64,000 nucleotides of DNA from Marinobacter halodurans (GTDB lineage Bacteria; Pseudomonadota; Gammaproteobacteria; Pseudomonadales; Oleiphilaceae), in assembly GCF_004327985.1 (NCBI RefSeq), contig NZ_SJDL01000005.1, forward strand, positions 1-64,000, read 5' to 3'. Position 1 is the stretch's first letter; every line of letters begins with the position of its first letter. The position numbers and the translations under genes were made by a program. Under the pieces are notes generated by a model that worked only from the letters and a program-made list of their open reading frames with translations, was not told the origin of the DNA and made no database searches. This document shows, one piece after another, positions 8,196-17,483 of the stretch.

Positions 8196-10463
8196 ATGAC
8201 GATGCAGAACTCGGATAACTTTACCTCGGAGCGTCCCGGGGCGGCAGGGCAGGCGCAAGCGGCGCCCATGCCGGTATTGCATCAGGACACGCTGGGTGAC
8301 GAGAACATCAGGCTGGGGGATTACTTCGCCATCCTGATGGAGCGCAAGGGACTGATCCTGCTGGTGACGCTGCTGGCGACCCTGGTGGGGATCGGCTACG
8401 CCGTCACGGCGCCGCCGGTCTACCAGACCGATGCGCTGTTGCAGATCGAGCAACAGAAGCCCATCGGCCTGCGCCAGTTGGGCAGCGACCCATCGTCGCT
8501 GATGTCGCAGGAGCCGCCCATTGTCGCCGACGTGGAAATCCTCAAGTCGCGGATGGTGCTGGGCACGGCCGTGAAGAACCTGGGGCTGGAATACAGCGCC
8601 TGGCCCGACTACATGCCCGTGGTCGGATCGGCCTACGCGCGTTACTTCGAGAAGCACAACAAGGGGCTGGCTGACCCGATGTTCGGCATGGGGGAGTACG
8701 CCTGGGGTGGTGAGTCCATCACCCTCGACAACCTGGAGGTGCCGGACAGCCTGGTCGGCACGCCGCTGACCGTGGTGGCGGGCCAGAACGGGCAGTACAA
8801 GGTCATGGACCCGGACGGCAAGCTGCTGATGAATGGTGAAGTCGGCCGGGTGTCCGAGACCCGTTACGGCGACCAGCAGAGCCTGAAGGTCTCGATCTCC
8901 GAATTGGTGGCACGGCCCGGCACGCACTTCACCATGGAACGGGTGACCCCACTGGACGCCATCAAGCATGTCGAGGGTAATTTCTCCGTGTACGAGCGGA
9001 GCAAGAACTCCGGCATCCTCGGCCTGTCCCTGACCGGTACCGATCCGCAGCAGGCCAGCGAGATCCTGAACGAGATTTCCCAGGTCTATGTCAAGCAGAA
9101 CATCGCCCGCAATTCCGCCGAGGCCCAGCAGTCACTGGAGTTCCTCGAGCACCAGCTGCCGGAGCTGAAGAAGAAGCTGACCGCGGCAGAAGAGGCCTAC
9201 AACGATTACCGCATCGAGTACGGGTCGGTGAACCTGGATGAAGAAACCAAGGTGATGCTGGACCGGGCCGTGAAGGTGGACCAGGAGCTTCTGGAGCTGG
9301 AACAGAAGCGCAGCGAAATGCGTCAGCGCTTCAAGCCCGAGCATCCGTCCATGATTGCGATCGACCAGAAAATCGCACGTTTGAGGGACAAGCAGTCGGA
9401 TCTCAACCAGAAGTCCGAAACCCTGCCCAAGGCCCAGCAGAAACTGCTGCGCCTGAGCCAGGATGTGGAAGTGAACAAGTCGCTCTACACCAAACTGCTC
9501 TCGGTGGCCCAGGAGCTGCGGGTGGCCAAGGCTGGCACCGTGGGTAACGTACGCATCATCGACAACGCGGTGCCCATGCACAGCGCCGTGGCGCCCAACC
9601 GCAAGCTGATCGTGCTGTTGGCCTGTGTCACCGGTGCCTTCCTTGGGGTTGTGCTGGTGCTGATCCTGCGCGCCCTGCGCGGCGGCGTCGAGGATCCGGA
9701 CGAGATCGAGCGCAACCTGGGACTGCCGGTCTATGCCACCGTCATCCACAGTGACCGCCAGGCCAAGATGAACCGCAAGACCTCCCGGCATGCGCGCGTG
9801 CTGGCGGACGTGGCGCCGGACGACAAGGCGGTGGAAAGCCTGCGCAGCCTGCGCACCACGTTGCACTTCTCGCTGCTGGGGGCGAAGAACAACCTGATCA
9901 TGATGACCGGTCCCAGTCCACAGATCGGCAAGAGTTTCGTGACCATGAACCTGGGCGCCGTGCTGGCCCAGAGCGGCAAGCGCATCCTGCTGATCGACGC
10001 GGACATCCGCAAGGGCCGCCTGCACCAGATGCTGGGCCTGCGCCGCGACAAGGGCGTGACCGAGATGATCACCCGCGACGGCCAGCCCATGGACTACGTA
10101 CGCAAGACCACGATCCCCGGGTTGCACCTGCTGTCCGGTGGCCAGCTGCCGCCCAATCCGGCGGAACTGCTGCTGCACGAATCCTTCGGCCGCAAGGTGC
10201 TGGAGCTGGCCGAGCACTTTGACTATGTGCTGTTGGACGCTCCGCCGATCCTGGCGGTGACGGATGCGGCGATCATCGGCCGTCTGGCGGGTACCTCGCT
10301 GATGGTGGTCAAGGACCGCAACCATCCCATGCGGGAGCTGGAACAGTCGGCCAAGCAACTGCAGCAGGCCGGCGTATCGATCAGCGGCATCGTCTTCAAC
10401 GACGTGCAGCTGCATCGACAGAACCAGCAGCGTGGCAACTACGTGTACCAGTACAAGTACTAG
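8196..10463 (+). CDS. wzc: Polysaccharide co-polymerase and autophosphorylating tyrosine kinase, Wzc
   Basis: A 755-residue inner-membrane protein that regulates polymerisation and couples it to the Wza channel. A Wzz domain starts at about residue 35. The first membrane helix is near 50-70, a long periplasmic part with coiled-coil character follows (about 310-430), and the second helix is near 470-490. The cytosolic BY-kinase domain has Walker A (PSPQIGKSF, about 575), Walker A' (LLIDADIRKG) and Walker B (VLLDAPPIL). The last seven residues, YVYQYKY, form the Tyr cluster that is autophosphorylated and is the substrate of the upstream phosphatase. The fused kinase is the proteobacterial form. 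The next gene starts eight bases after the stop. Confidence 0.96.
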   Translation: MTMQNSDNFTSERPGAAGQAQAAPMPVLHQDTLGDENIRLGDYFAILMERKGLILLVTLLATLVGIGYAVTAPPVYQTDALLQIEQQKPIGLRQLGSDPSSLMSQEPPIVADVEILKSRMVLGTAVKNLGLEYSAWPDYMPVVGSAYARYFEKHNKGLADPMFGMGEYAWGGESITLDNLEVPDSLVGTPLTVVAGQNGQYKVMDPDGKLLMNGEVGRVSETRYGDQQSLKVSISELVARPGTHFTMERVTPLDAIKHVEGNFSVYERSKNSGILGLSLTGTDPQQASEILNEISQVYVKQNIARNSAEAQQSLEFLEHQLPELKKKLTAAEEAYNDYRIEYGSVNLDEETKVMLDRAVKVDQELLELEQKRSEMRQRFKPEHPSMIAIDQKIARLRDKQSDLNQKSETLPKAQQKLLRLSQDVEVNKSLYTKLLSVAQELRVAKAGTVGNVRIIDNAVPMHSAVAPNRKLIVLLACVTGAFLGVVLVLILRALRGGVEDPDEIERNLGLPVYATVIHSDRQAKMNRKTSRHARVLADVAPDDKAVESLRSLRTTLHFSLLGAKNNLIMMTGPSPQIGKSFVTMNLGAVLAQSGKRILLIDADIRKGRLHQMLGLRRDKGVTEMITRDGQPMDYVRKTTIPGLHLLSGGQLPPNPAELLLHESFGRKVLELAEHFDYVLLDAPPILAVTDAAIIGRLAGTSLMVVKDRNHPMRELEQSAKQLQQAGVSISGIVFNDVQLHRQNQQRGNYVYQYKY

Positions 10464-10471
10464 GCCCGACC

Positions 10472-11827
10472 ATGCCGGCGAACATTGCCACGCCCTACCG
10501 CTACGCGGCTCCCACCTACCGTTCGCGCCTGCTGATCCAGCGGGCGCGGGACGGCATGGTGCTGTTCTTCGTTTTCATGACGATCCTGGAGAGCGTCAAG
10601 ATCGACATCGGACGGATGGCGAACCTCAAGCCGTTCATCGTCGTGATCCTGATGCTCGCCTTCCATTACGGCATCATGGTGCGGCGCTTCCGCTGGCGAC
10701 CGGAGTTCAATGTGTTCGTCGCCTGGTGGCTGAGCCTGTTCATTCCCGCCATCGGCGGCACCATCATCTCGATGCATCACTACCTGGTGATCATCATGGG
10801 GCAGCTCCTGCTGCTGGGCTATCTGACACTCACCTACACCTATCTTTACGATCGCGAGAACGGGGTGATCAAGGCCCTCAACGCGCTGATCGCCGTCGGC
10901 GTGTTCTGTGCGGCCCTGTCCTTTGCCCAGATCGCCGGCTATTTCGTGGGGATCGACCTGGGGGTCTCCCACGCCGAGACCGTCGGCTTCCCGCGGGCGG
11001 AGTCGATCTTCACCGAGACCGACTGGCACGCCATGTTCATGGGCTATGTGGCCCTGCTGCTGACCGTCTGCGGCAAGCACCTGATTCGCCAGCCGCTGCA
11101 CTTCCAGATTGCACTGATCGGTTGCGTGATGTCCCTGATCCTGTCGTTCGGACGCACCGCCACCTTCGCCTACCTGGGCTGCCTGGGGCTGTTCCTGCTG
11201 GTGCGCCGGCGCTTCGGCATCATCGCCGTGGGCGTCGTGCTGGTATTCATGATGGGCCTGTCGATCCAGCTCAAGGCGCCGTTCGTGCCGGACTCGCTGA
11301 TCGAGCGTTTCAACATCATGGAAACGCTGGAAGACAGCAGTGAGGATTCCGGCGCCCTGGACTCGCGCCTGTTCGCCCTGGAAATGACCTGGTATTTCGT
11401 CAAGCAGGAACCCTTCTGGGGCAACGGCGCCGGCAGTATCCAGGCGCTGGTGGACCGCATGGACCTGCGCGAGAAGTACGCCCACGGGGGCATCATGAAC
11501 GCCGGCCGGGGCGGCACCAACCTGTTCCTCACCAGCCTGTTCGACTCCGGCATCCTGGGCCTGCTGGTGGTGATCGTTGTCCTGTTCGTGCTGTTCCGCA
11601 CGGGCCTGCGCAGTTACCGGACGGCCCGGGACGCGAAACTGGACGTGCAGCGGGACGTGGCCCTGTTCCTGGTGCTGGGGCTGCTCTATTTCATCCTCAA
11701 CTGCATGTCCAACAACTTCATCCGTTATCCGCTGGTGTGGCTGCATTTCGTCATGCTGTTCCTGTACCACCGGCAACTGCTGGAATATTTCCGGGGAGGA
11801 GCCCATGCGCATCCTGCATTACGTTAG
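10472..11827 (+). CDS. O-antigen ligase/polymerase-like membrane protein, probable Wzy
   Basis: A 451-residue integral membrane protein with about 10-12 hydrophobic helices and a larger polar loop between about residues 265 and 350, the topology of Wzy polymerases and O-antigen ligases. The loop contains DSRLFALEMTWYF and a GNGAGS segment followed by NLFLTSLFDSG, similar to the ligase/polymerase core domain. In this operon, next to Wza and Wzc, polymerisation of undecaprenyl-linked repeat units is the likely role. Sequence alone does not separate polymerase from ligase. Its 3' end overlaps the next gene by 23 bases. Confidence 0.8.
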   Translation: MPANIATPYRYAAPTYRSRLLIQRARDGMVLFFVFMTILESVKIDIGRMANLKPFIVVILMLAFHYGIMVRRFRWRPEFNVFVAWWLSLFIPAIGGTIISMHHYLVIIMGQLLLLGYLTLTYTYLYDRENGVIKALNALIAVGVFCAALSFAQIAGYFVGIDLGVSHAETVGFPRAESIFTETDWHAMFMGYVALLLTVCGKHLIRQPLHFQIALIGCVMSLILSFGRTATFAYLGCLGLFLLVRRRFGIIAVGVVLVFMMGLSIQLKAPFVPDSLIERFNIMETLEDSSEDSGALDSRLFALEMTWYFVKQEPFWGNGAGSIQALVDRMDLREKYAHGGIMNAGRGGTNLFLTSLFDSGILGLLVVIVVLFVLFRTGLRSYRTARDAKLDVQRDVALFLVLGLLYFILNCMSNNFIRYPLVWLHFVMLFLYHRQLLEYFRGGAHAHPALR

Positions 11828-12899
11828 GCAGTTCCACCCGTCCGTCGGGGGCATCCAGGACGTCGTCCTGCAGATCGCGCGGCGCCAGAAGGCGGCCGGC
11901 CACCACGTGGAAGTCATGACCCTGGACCGGATCTTTGCCGACAACGAGAAACTGCCGGCTACGGACGAGGTGGATGGCATCCCCATCACCCGTGTCCCGT
12001 TCCGGGGCATTCGCCAGTACCCGCTGCTGAAGCTGGACCTGGACACCGTCAACCGCTTCGACGTGTTCCACATCCACTGTGTGGATTCGATGCTGGACAA
12101 GATGATCTACCTGCGCCACCGCATCCGCGGTTCGGTGTTCCTGACCACCCACGGCCTGTATTTCCACACCGAGAAATTCGCCCGCATCAAGCAGCTGTTC
12201 TACCGCTTCATCACGCCGCGGGCGCTGGCGAAGGTGGATAAGGTATTCGCCTGCAGCCGCAACGACCACGAACTGATCGGCCGGATCATTCCCGATCCGG
12301 ACCGGCTGATGCTGGTGGAGAACGGCGTGGCGCTGGACAAGTTCCTGCCGGCAGCGCCCGCCGAGCGCACCGAGGACATGGTCTACATCGGTCGCATGGC
12401 CAGCCACAAGAACGTCGACGCGCTGGTGGACCGCTTCCTGGAGGCGGACACCGGCGCCCGCCTGCACCTGGTGGGACGGGACTTCGACGGCACCCTGGAC
12501 CGGCTCAGGGCCCGCAACCTGCCGGACAGCGTGGTCTTCCACGGCGCCATCGACACCGACGCCATCGCCGATCTGGTGGCCCGCTGCCGTTACTTCGTCA
12601 GCGCCTCGTCCTTCGAGGGTTTCGGGTTGTCCGCCGTGGAGGCGATGGGCGCGGGCCTGATCCCGATCCTCAACGACATCCCGCCGTTCCGGGCGTTGGT
12701 GGAAGGGCACGGCGGCTACCTGATCGATTTCACTCGCCCCGGCAGCCTGACCCCCGCTCTGGAAGCGGCCCGCCGTTCGCCGGAGCACGACACCCTGGGC
12801 GAGACCCTGCAACGCAGCGTGCGGGGCTATTCCTGGGACGAAAAGGTCAAGGCCATCCTGGCCCAGTATCAGCAGAGCCGCGCCCGTCCGGCGTCATAG
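11805..12899 (+). CDS. Glycosyltransferase family 4
   Basis: A 364-residue cytosolic GT-B glycosyltransferase that should add one sugar to the lipid-linked repeat unit. The N-terminal domain opens with MRILHYVRQFHPSVGGIQ, the acceptor-side glycine-rich loop typical of GT4. The C-terminal domain has YIGRMASHKNVDALVD and the nucleotide-sugar site SSFEGFGLSAVEAMGAG (E-x7-E). The start at 11805 follows GGGGAGGA and lies inside the end of the polymerase gene; the longer upstream frame is not coding. The sugar and linkage cannot be read from the sequence. Confidence 0.9.
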   Translation: MRILHYVRQFHPSVGGIQDVVLQIARRQKAAGHHVEVMTLDRIFADNEKLPATDEVDGIPITRVPFRGIRQYPLLKLDLDTVNRFDVFHIHCVDSMLDKMIYLRHRIRGSVFLTTHGLYFHTEKFARIKQLFYRFITPRALAKVDKVFACSRNDHELIGRIIPDPDRLMLVENGVALDKFLPAAPAERTEDMVYIGRMASHKNVDALVDRFLEADTGARLHLVGRDFDGTLDRLRARNLPDSVVFHGAIDTDAIADLVARCRYFVSASSFEGFGLSAVEAMGAGLIPILNDIPPFRALVEGHGGYLIDFTRPGSLTPALEAARRSPEHDTLGETLQRSVRGYSWDEKVKAILAQYQQSRARPAS

Positions 12900-12908
12900 G
12901 AGGAGAGT

Positions 12909-13412
12909 ATGACGACTGCGGAGACCGCCCGGCCGACGACGCGGCCCAAAGCCCAGCACCTGATGCTGGCCGCCTCCTTCGGGGGCCACTGGAAACAGCT
13001 GATGGTGCTGGACGACCTGCTCGACCACGACGGCCGGCGCTTGAGTTTCGTGTCTACGTCCCGGGAAACCCCGCCGGAGGCGATCGGGGCCGACTACTAC
13101 CGTATTCCCGACTGCAACGCCGGCGAACGCCTCAACGCCCTGCGCTGTCTCGGCAGCAGCCTGGGACTGATGCTGCGCCTGCGGCCGGACCTGCTGATCA
13201 CCACCGGCGCCCTGCCGGGCCTGCTGCTGGCGGTGGCGGCCAAGCTCACCGGCACCCGGGTGATCTGGGTGGACAGCGTCGCCAACGCCGAGTGCCTGTC
13301 GACCTCCGGCCGCATGGCCGCCAGGTTCGTTGACATGTGCTGTACCCAATGGGAGCACTTGGCGGACGAAGACAACGCAAGGGGGCCGGTCTACCTGGGC
13401 AGCGTCCTGTGA
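12909..13412 (+). CDS. Alg14-like glycosyltransferase membrane subunit (PssD-like)
   Basis: A 167-residue protein with the glycine-rich ASFGGHWKQL segment near residue 22 and a hydrophobic stretch (LLITTGALPGLLLAVAAK) as in Alg14, EpsE and PssD. These proteins form the membrane-anchored, acceptor-binding half of a two-subunit GT28-type glycosyltransferase. The donor-binding half is the next gene, which is the standard tandem arrangement. In rhizobial and streptococcal polysaccharides such pairs often transfer glucuronic acid or galactose, but the sugar here is unknown. An AGGAG ribosome site precedes the ATG. Confidence 0.88.
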   Translation: MTTAETARPTTRPKAQHLMLAASFGGHWKQLMVLDDLLDHDGRRLSFVSTSRETPPEAIGADYYRIPDCNAGERLNALRCLGSSLGLMLRLRPDLLITTGALPGLLLAVAAKLTGTRVIWVDSVANAECLSTSGRMAARFVDMCCTQWEHLADEDNARGPVYLGSVL

Positions 13413-13431
13413 GACCGGCGAGGAGTCTGTT

Positions 13432-13935
13432 TTGATTTTTATGACCGTAGGAACCCAACTGGCCTTTGATCGCCTGGTGCGGGCGCTGGACACCTGGATC
13501 GGCCCGGAGCAGCGTTACCCGGCCTTCGCCCAGATCGGCCGGGGCGAGTACCGGCCCGAACACATCAGCTACGAACGCTACCTGGACCCGGAGGCCTACC
13601 AGAAGTATCTGCACGCGGCCCAGGTGGTGGTGGGGCATTGCGGCATCGGCACCATCCTGTCCTGCAACGACCAGGGCATCCCGGTGGTGGTCGTCCCGCG
13701 GCGTTTCGATCTGGGTGAGCACCGCAACGATCACCAGATTGCCACGGCGCAGCAGGTGGAAGCCCGCGGCCTGGCGCGGGTGGTCTATGACGAGTCGCAG
13801 TTGGGGGCCGTGCTGGAAGAGGTGCTGTCCGGGGAACAGAAGCCCCAGGCGGTGCACCGGGAGCGGGAACGTCTCGCTCGTAACCTGAACCGGACCGTCA
13901 ACCGGTTCCTTGGAACGGCGGGGGAGCTGTCATGA
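13432..13935 (+). CDS. Alg13-like glycosyltransferase catalytic subunit (PssE-like)
   Basis: A 167-residue C-terminal GT28-like domain starting MIFMTVGTQLAFDRLVRAL, with the donor-site GHCGIGTILSCNDQGIP and VVVPRRFDLGEHRNDHQ segments of Alg13/PssE proteins. It should pair with the Alg14-like product of the gene just upstream to form one active glycosyltransferase. The start is probably the TTG at 13432: CGAGGAG lies six bases before it, while the ATG at 13441 would be 15 bases away. The frame before the TTG reads as a shadow of the upstream gene. Its stop overlaps the next start as ATGA. Confidence 0.88.
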   Translation: MIFMTVGTQLAFDRLVRALDTWIGPEQRYPAFAQIGRGEYRPEHISYERYLDPEAYQKYLHAAQVVVGHCGIGTILSCNDQGIPVVVVPRRFDLGEHRNDHQIATAQQVEARGLARVVYDESQLGAVLEEVLSGEQKPQAVHRERERLARNLNRTVNRFLGTAGELS

Positions 13936-15161
13936 AGATCCTGATGGTGAACACCTTCTACACGCCGACCCAGGTCGGCGGCGCCGAGCTGTCGGTGCAG
14001 CAACTGGCCGAGGGCTTTGCCCGGCGCGGCCACACCGTGGGCGTGATGACCCTGGCCCGGGATGGCGTCGGCGACCGGGAAGAGATCAACGGCGTGACCG
14101 TGATCCGGGTGCCCAGCTACAACCACCACATTCCGCTGGTGCAACAGGGCTCGCTGAGCGAGCGCACCCGCTGGCACCTGATCGATATCTTCCAGGGTGG
14201 CGATGCCGCCAGGTACGTGGACCTGTCGGAGTTCGACATCATCCACACCAACAACCTGCTGGGCTTTTCCACCCAGCTGTGGAAAACCATCCGGCGGGAG
14301 CGCCGCGAGGGCGCGGTGCTGGTCCACAACATCCGTGATTTCTACCTGCGCTGCCAGCGGTCCAACCGCTACCGCAACGGCCACACCTGCGAGAAAACCT
14401 GTACCGCCTGCCGACCGGCCGAGGTGACGCGGCGTCGTCACAGCGAGTGCGTCGACGCCGCGGTGGGGGTAAGTGATTACATGCTCCAGCATCACCTGCA
14501 GGCGGGCTTTTTCCCCAATGCCGAACGCACCGCGGCGATCCACAACCGGCCCGGCGACCATCTTCGCTTCGACCGTCAGCCCCGGGCGCATGACGACCCC
14601 ATCCGTGTCGGCTTTATCGGCCGGGTCGCCGAGAACAAGGGCACGTTCCGGTTGGTCGAAGCCTTCCGCGCGCTCGATCGCCGGGACATGACCCTGGCCA
14701 TCGCCGGTACCGGCAGCGACGAGGACGTGGCCCGTCTTGAGTCCATGATCGCCGACGATGCCCGCATCACCTACCTGGGCCGGACCACGCCGGACGTGTT
14801 CTACCCGAGCGTGGACGTGACGGTCGTGCCCTCCACCTGGGAGGAACCCCTGTCGCGGGTGGTCAGCGAAAGCTACCTCAATGGTCTGCCGGTCCTCGCC
14901 TGCAACCTGGGCGGCCAGCCGGAAATGGTGCGGCACGAGGTGGATGGCCTGGTGTTCTCGCCCACTGTCGACAACATCCGCGCCGCGCTGGCGGAGCTGA
15001 CGCCCGAGCGCCTGGCGGACCTGACCCTCAACGCCCGTACACGCTCCGACGAGATGCTCTCCAGTACGGTCATCGACCGCTACCTGGCGCTGTTCGAGAC
15101 GCTGCTGGCGGACCGCTCCGGCGCCGATCCTGCGGACGGCATGGTCGTCGGTCTCGATTAA
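13932..15161 (+). CDS. Glycosyltransferase family 4
   Basis: A 409-residue GT-B enzyme. The N-terminal domain begins MKILMVNTFYTPTQVGGAEL, with the GGAE loop of GT4 enzymes. The C-terminal domain shows GFIGRVAENKGTFRLVEAF and a donor site (VVPSTWEEPLSRVVSESYLN) with the E-x7-E spacing. A Cys-rich insert at about residues 135-165 (six Cys, including CEKTCTACRPAE) is unlike the usual fold and may bind a metal; it is seen in some members of this family beside polysaccharide clusters. It is translationally coupled to the Alg13-like gene upstream. Confidence 0.9.
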   Translation: MKILMVNTFYTPTQVGGAELSVQQLAEGFARRGHTVGVMTLARDGVGDREEINGVTVIRVPSYNHHIPLVQQGSLSERTRWHLIDIFQGGDAARYVDLSEFDIIHTNNLLGFSTQLWKTIRRERREGAVLVHNIRDFYLRCQRSNRYRNGHTCEKTCTACRPAEVTRRRHSECVDAAVGVSDYMLQHHLQAGFFPNAERTAAIHNRPGDHLRFDRQPRAHDDPIRVGFIGRVAENKGTFRLVEAFRALDRRDMTLAIAGTGSDEDVARLESMIADDARITYLGRTTPDVFYPSVDVTVVPSTWEEPLSRVVSESYLNGLPVLACNLGGQPEMVRHEVDGLVFSPTVDNIRAALAELTPERLADLTLNARTRSDEMLSSTVIDRYLALFETLLADRSGADPADGMVVGLD

Positions 15162-15185
15162 TCGTTTTCAAGGGAGGAATGTCCG

Positions 15186-16244
15186 ATGTCGGAGGTTGCC
15201 AGCCACCTGTCCACCGGCGAGCGTAACGACGCCTTCGCCCGGGTGCAGGCGAAACCCCAGCTTGATCTCAACGTGGAAACCCTGCGGGGCTTCGCCATTC
15301 TCATGGTGGTCATCTTCCACGTCATCGGCCCGAAATCCTACGAAGGGCTGCAGATCCAGGAGCCGGGATCGCTCTACCACCTGGTCACGGACATTTTCGA
15401 CTACCTGCAGATGCCGCTGTTCTCGTTCCTGGCCGGTTACGTCTACGCCATCCGCCCGTTCGGCGGGGGTGCCGGGGCGTTCGTCAAAGGCAAGGCCCAG
15501 CGGCTGCTGGTGCCCATGCTGGTGGTGGGAACCTTCTTCGCGGTGGTCAAGTCGATGGCGCCGGGAACCAACATGCCGCTGACCGCCAGTGACTTTTTCA
15601 CCCTGCACATCATCCCGGTACAGCATTTCTGGTTCGTGGAGTCCCTGTTCTGGATCTTCCTGCTGATGATGGTGCTCGATGGCGCCAGGCTGCTTTCCAG
15701 CGGCCGCAGCTTTGCCGTCGTGGCAGCGGTCGCCTGCGGCATTCATCTGGCCTGGCAGAAGCCGCCGATCTACTTCAGTTTCGCCGGGATCATCTACCTG
15801 CTGCCGTCGTTCCTGCTCGGGGTGGCCTGCTACCGGTTCCGGGACGCCATCTTCCAGCCGGCGGTGCTGTGGCCGGTGGGTATCGTCACGGCGGCCTGCT
15901 CCGTGCTGATCGGGCTGACGCTGGTCGGCGTGATCGATCACCGCTTCATGCCCCAGTCGCTGCCGTCGCTGATCGTCGGTTGCGGGCTTTCCCTGCTGCT
16001 GATGGTCTCCCAGTGGAAACAGCGCTGGCTGGTGTTTATCGGCGCCTATGCCTACACCATCTATATCTTCCACGTGTTCGGCACCTCGGGGTCGCGCATC
16101 ATACTGCAGAAACTGGGCGTGACCGACACCTTCCTGCTGCTGGTGGTGGGGGTGCTGTGCGGTGTGGTTGGCCCGATCATTGTGGACCTGCTGGCTTCGC
16201 GTTACCGCTGGAGCCGGAAGATCCTGCTGGGCAAGAAGCGTTAG
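15186..16244 (+). CDS. Membrane acyltransferase family 3 (probable polysaccharide O-acetylase)
   Basis: A 352-residue integral membrane protein with about ten helices. The N-terminal segment LDLNVETLRGFAILMVVIFH contains the conserved Arg in RG and the catalytic-type His at the end of the first helix, characteristic of acyltransferase-3/OafA-type enzymes. These move an acetyl group across the membrane onto a sugar. As the last gene of the rightward operon it probably decorates the polymer. A GGGAGG ribosome site precedes the start, and a strong palindrome follows the stop. Confidence 0.9.
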   Translation: MSEVASHLSTGERNDAFARVQAKPQLDLNVETLRGFAILMVVIFHVIGPKSYEGLQIQEPGSLYHLVTDIFDYLQMPLFSFLAGYVYAIRPFGGGAGAFVKGKAQRLLVPMLVVGTFFAVVKSMAPGTNMPLTASDFFTLHIIPVQHFWFVESLFWIFLLMMVLDGARLLSSGRSFAVVAAVACGIHLAWQKPPIYFSFAGIIYLLPSFLLGVACYRFRDAIFQPAVLWPVGIVTAACSVLIGLTLVGVIDHRFMPQSLPSLIVGCGLSLLLMVSQWKQRWLVFIGAYAYTIYIFHVFGTSGSRIILQKLGVTDTFLLLVVGVLCGVVGPIIVDLLASRYRWSRKILLGKKR

Positions 16245-16252
16245 AGGGGGAG

Positions 16253-16276
16253 GGCACCCCCGGGCCCGGGGGTGCC
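16253..16276. terminator. Perfect 24-bp palindrome between convergent exopolysaccharide operons
   Basis: Twelve-base perfectly complementary halves (GGCACCCCCGGG and its complement) sit in the 36-base gap between two convergent genes. The all-GC centre would leave a small loop, giving a very stable hairpin in either transcript. There is no T run, so it is better seen as a bidirectional transcription barrier or 3'-end stabiliser than as a classic intrinsic terminator. Confidence 0.6.
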
Positions 16277-16280
16277 GCCT

Positions 16281-17483
16281 TCAGACGGCGGCGTCGGTGG
16301 CGGAAGGCGCCGTCACACCCGTTCCATCCGGTATCACGCCCAGCCCTGTCAGGATGTCATACCAGGCCTCGCCGACCGAACGCTCCGAAAAACCACCGAT
16401 AAACTGCTGGACCCGGGCTTCATCCGGGCTGTGGTAGTCCTCCAGGCTGTCGTCGATGGCGTTGGCCAGCGCCTCCGGGTTGCCGGCCTCGAAGAAGCGG
16501 AAGGCGCCGTCCGGCGCGTCCGCCATGGGGCGATAGATCTCCGCCAGAGCCCCGTAATCCGACGCGATCACCGGCAGTCCCGTGGCCAGCGCTTCCATGA
16601 TGGCAATGCAGAAGCTTTCCTCCGCGCCGGTCTGCGGGTCGACATGGGACGGCTGCACGTAGACATGGCTGTCGTAGAGCAGGTCACGGATGCCTTCGCG
16701 GCTCAGGTTGGCGTGCAGGGTGACCCGGTCGGCCAAGCCATGGATGCCGATAAACGAAGTCAGGCGGTCCTGGGTCGGGCCGAAGCCTACCAGATCCAGC
16801 CTCACATCGACGCCCTGGTCCCGTAGCTGGCGCACTGCTTCCAGCAGCGTGATCTGGTCCTTGAACCCCTCGAACCGGCCGATGCAGCACAGCCGCAACG
16901 GACCGCCGTCAAACCGCCGGGCCCGCCAGGGGAAGAAATCCTGGTTCACGTAGTTGCGCACCACCCGCACCTGGCCGGGAGCCAGCGACAGGGTGTTGGC
17001 CACCTTGTCGGCAAAGTGCCGGCTGGGGAAGGTGAACACCCGATCGTCGCCCGCGCTCAGGCGCTGCATGGCCCGGCGGAATTCCCGGTGGCTGCGCAGG
17101 GCCACGTTGCCGTCATAGCCGTGCATGGAGGTGATCACCGGCACCGGTGCCCGCAGGAAATTGGTGGCGGACATGCCGAACTGGGCCTGGATAGCGTTCA
17201 CATCCCGGGTGGGCCGGGCCAGCGCCAGGGTGCCCACTTCGAATTCACGATACTGGCGCAGCAGCTTCGATTCGATCCGCGTCAACTGGCGGGCCCAGCC
17301 GCCGGACTCGCGTCCCGGCACCACATGGACCTCCAGGCCAGGCAGCGTGCGCCCCGGCGTGCCGAGCAGGCGCGAGGTGACCAGGCGACAGTCGTAACCC
17401 CGCGCCATCAGGGCTTTCAAGTGCAGGTAGATGTATTCCTCGTTGATCCGCGAATACGCCGGCACGGCGTGGAGTAGGGTCAT
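16281..17483 (-). CDS. Glycosyltransferase family 4 (colanic-acid type)
   Basis: A 400-residue GT-B glycosyltransferase. It begins MTLLHAVPAYSRINEEYIYL. The C-terminal domain has LCCIGRFEGFKDQITLLEAV and the donor site EESFCIAIMEALATGLPVIA, resembling enzymes of the WcaL/AmsK group. The start at 17483 is preceded by AAGGAG and forms an ATGA overlap with the flippase stop; the longer frame to 17546 has no such signal. It is the last gene of the leftward operon and should add a sugar to the same repeat unit as the transferases across the palindrome. Confidence 0.9.
   Translation of the reverse strand: MTLLHAVPAYSRINEEYIYLHLKALMARGYDCRLVTSRLLGTPGRTLPGLEVHVVPGRESGGWARQLTRIESKLLRQYREFEVGTLALARPTRDVNAIQAQFGMSATNFLRAPVPVITSMHGYDGNVALRSHREFRRAMQRLSAGDDRVFTFPSRHFADKVANTLSLAPGQVRVVRNYVNQDFFPWRARRFDGGPLRLCCIGRFEGFKDQITLLEAVRQLRDQGVDVRLDLVGFGPTQDRLTSFIGIHGLADRVTLHANLSREGIRDLLYDSHVYVQPSHVDPQTGAEESFCIAIMEALATGLPVIASDYGALAEIYRPMADAPDGAFRFFEAGNPEALANAIDDSLEDYHSPDEARVQQFIGGFSERSVGEAWYDILTGLGVIPDGTGVTAPSATDAAV

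Noticed and set aside
9132-10415. Minus-strand frame opposite wzc
   Set aside because: Gln/His-rich antisense shadow; wzc is complete on the other strand.
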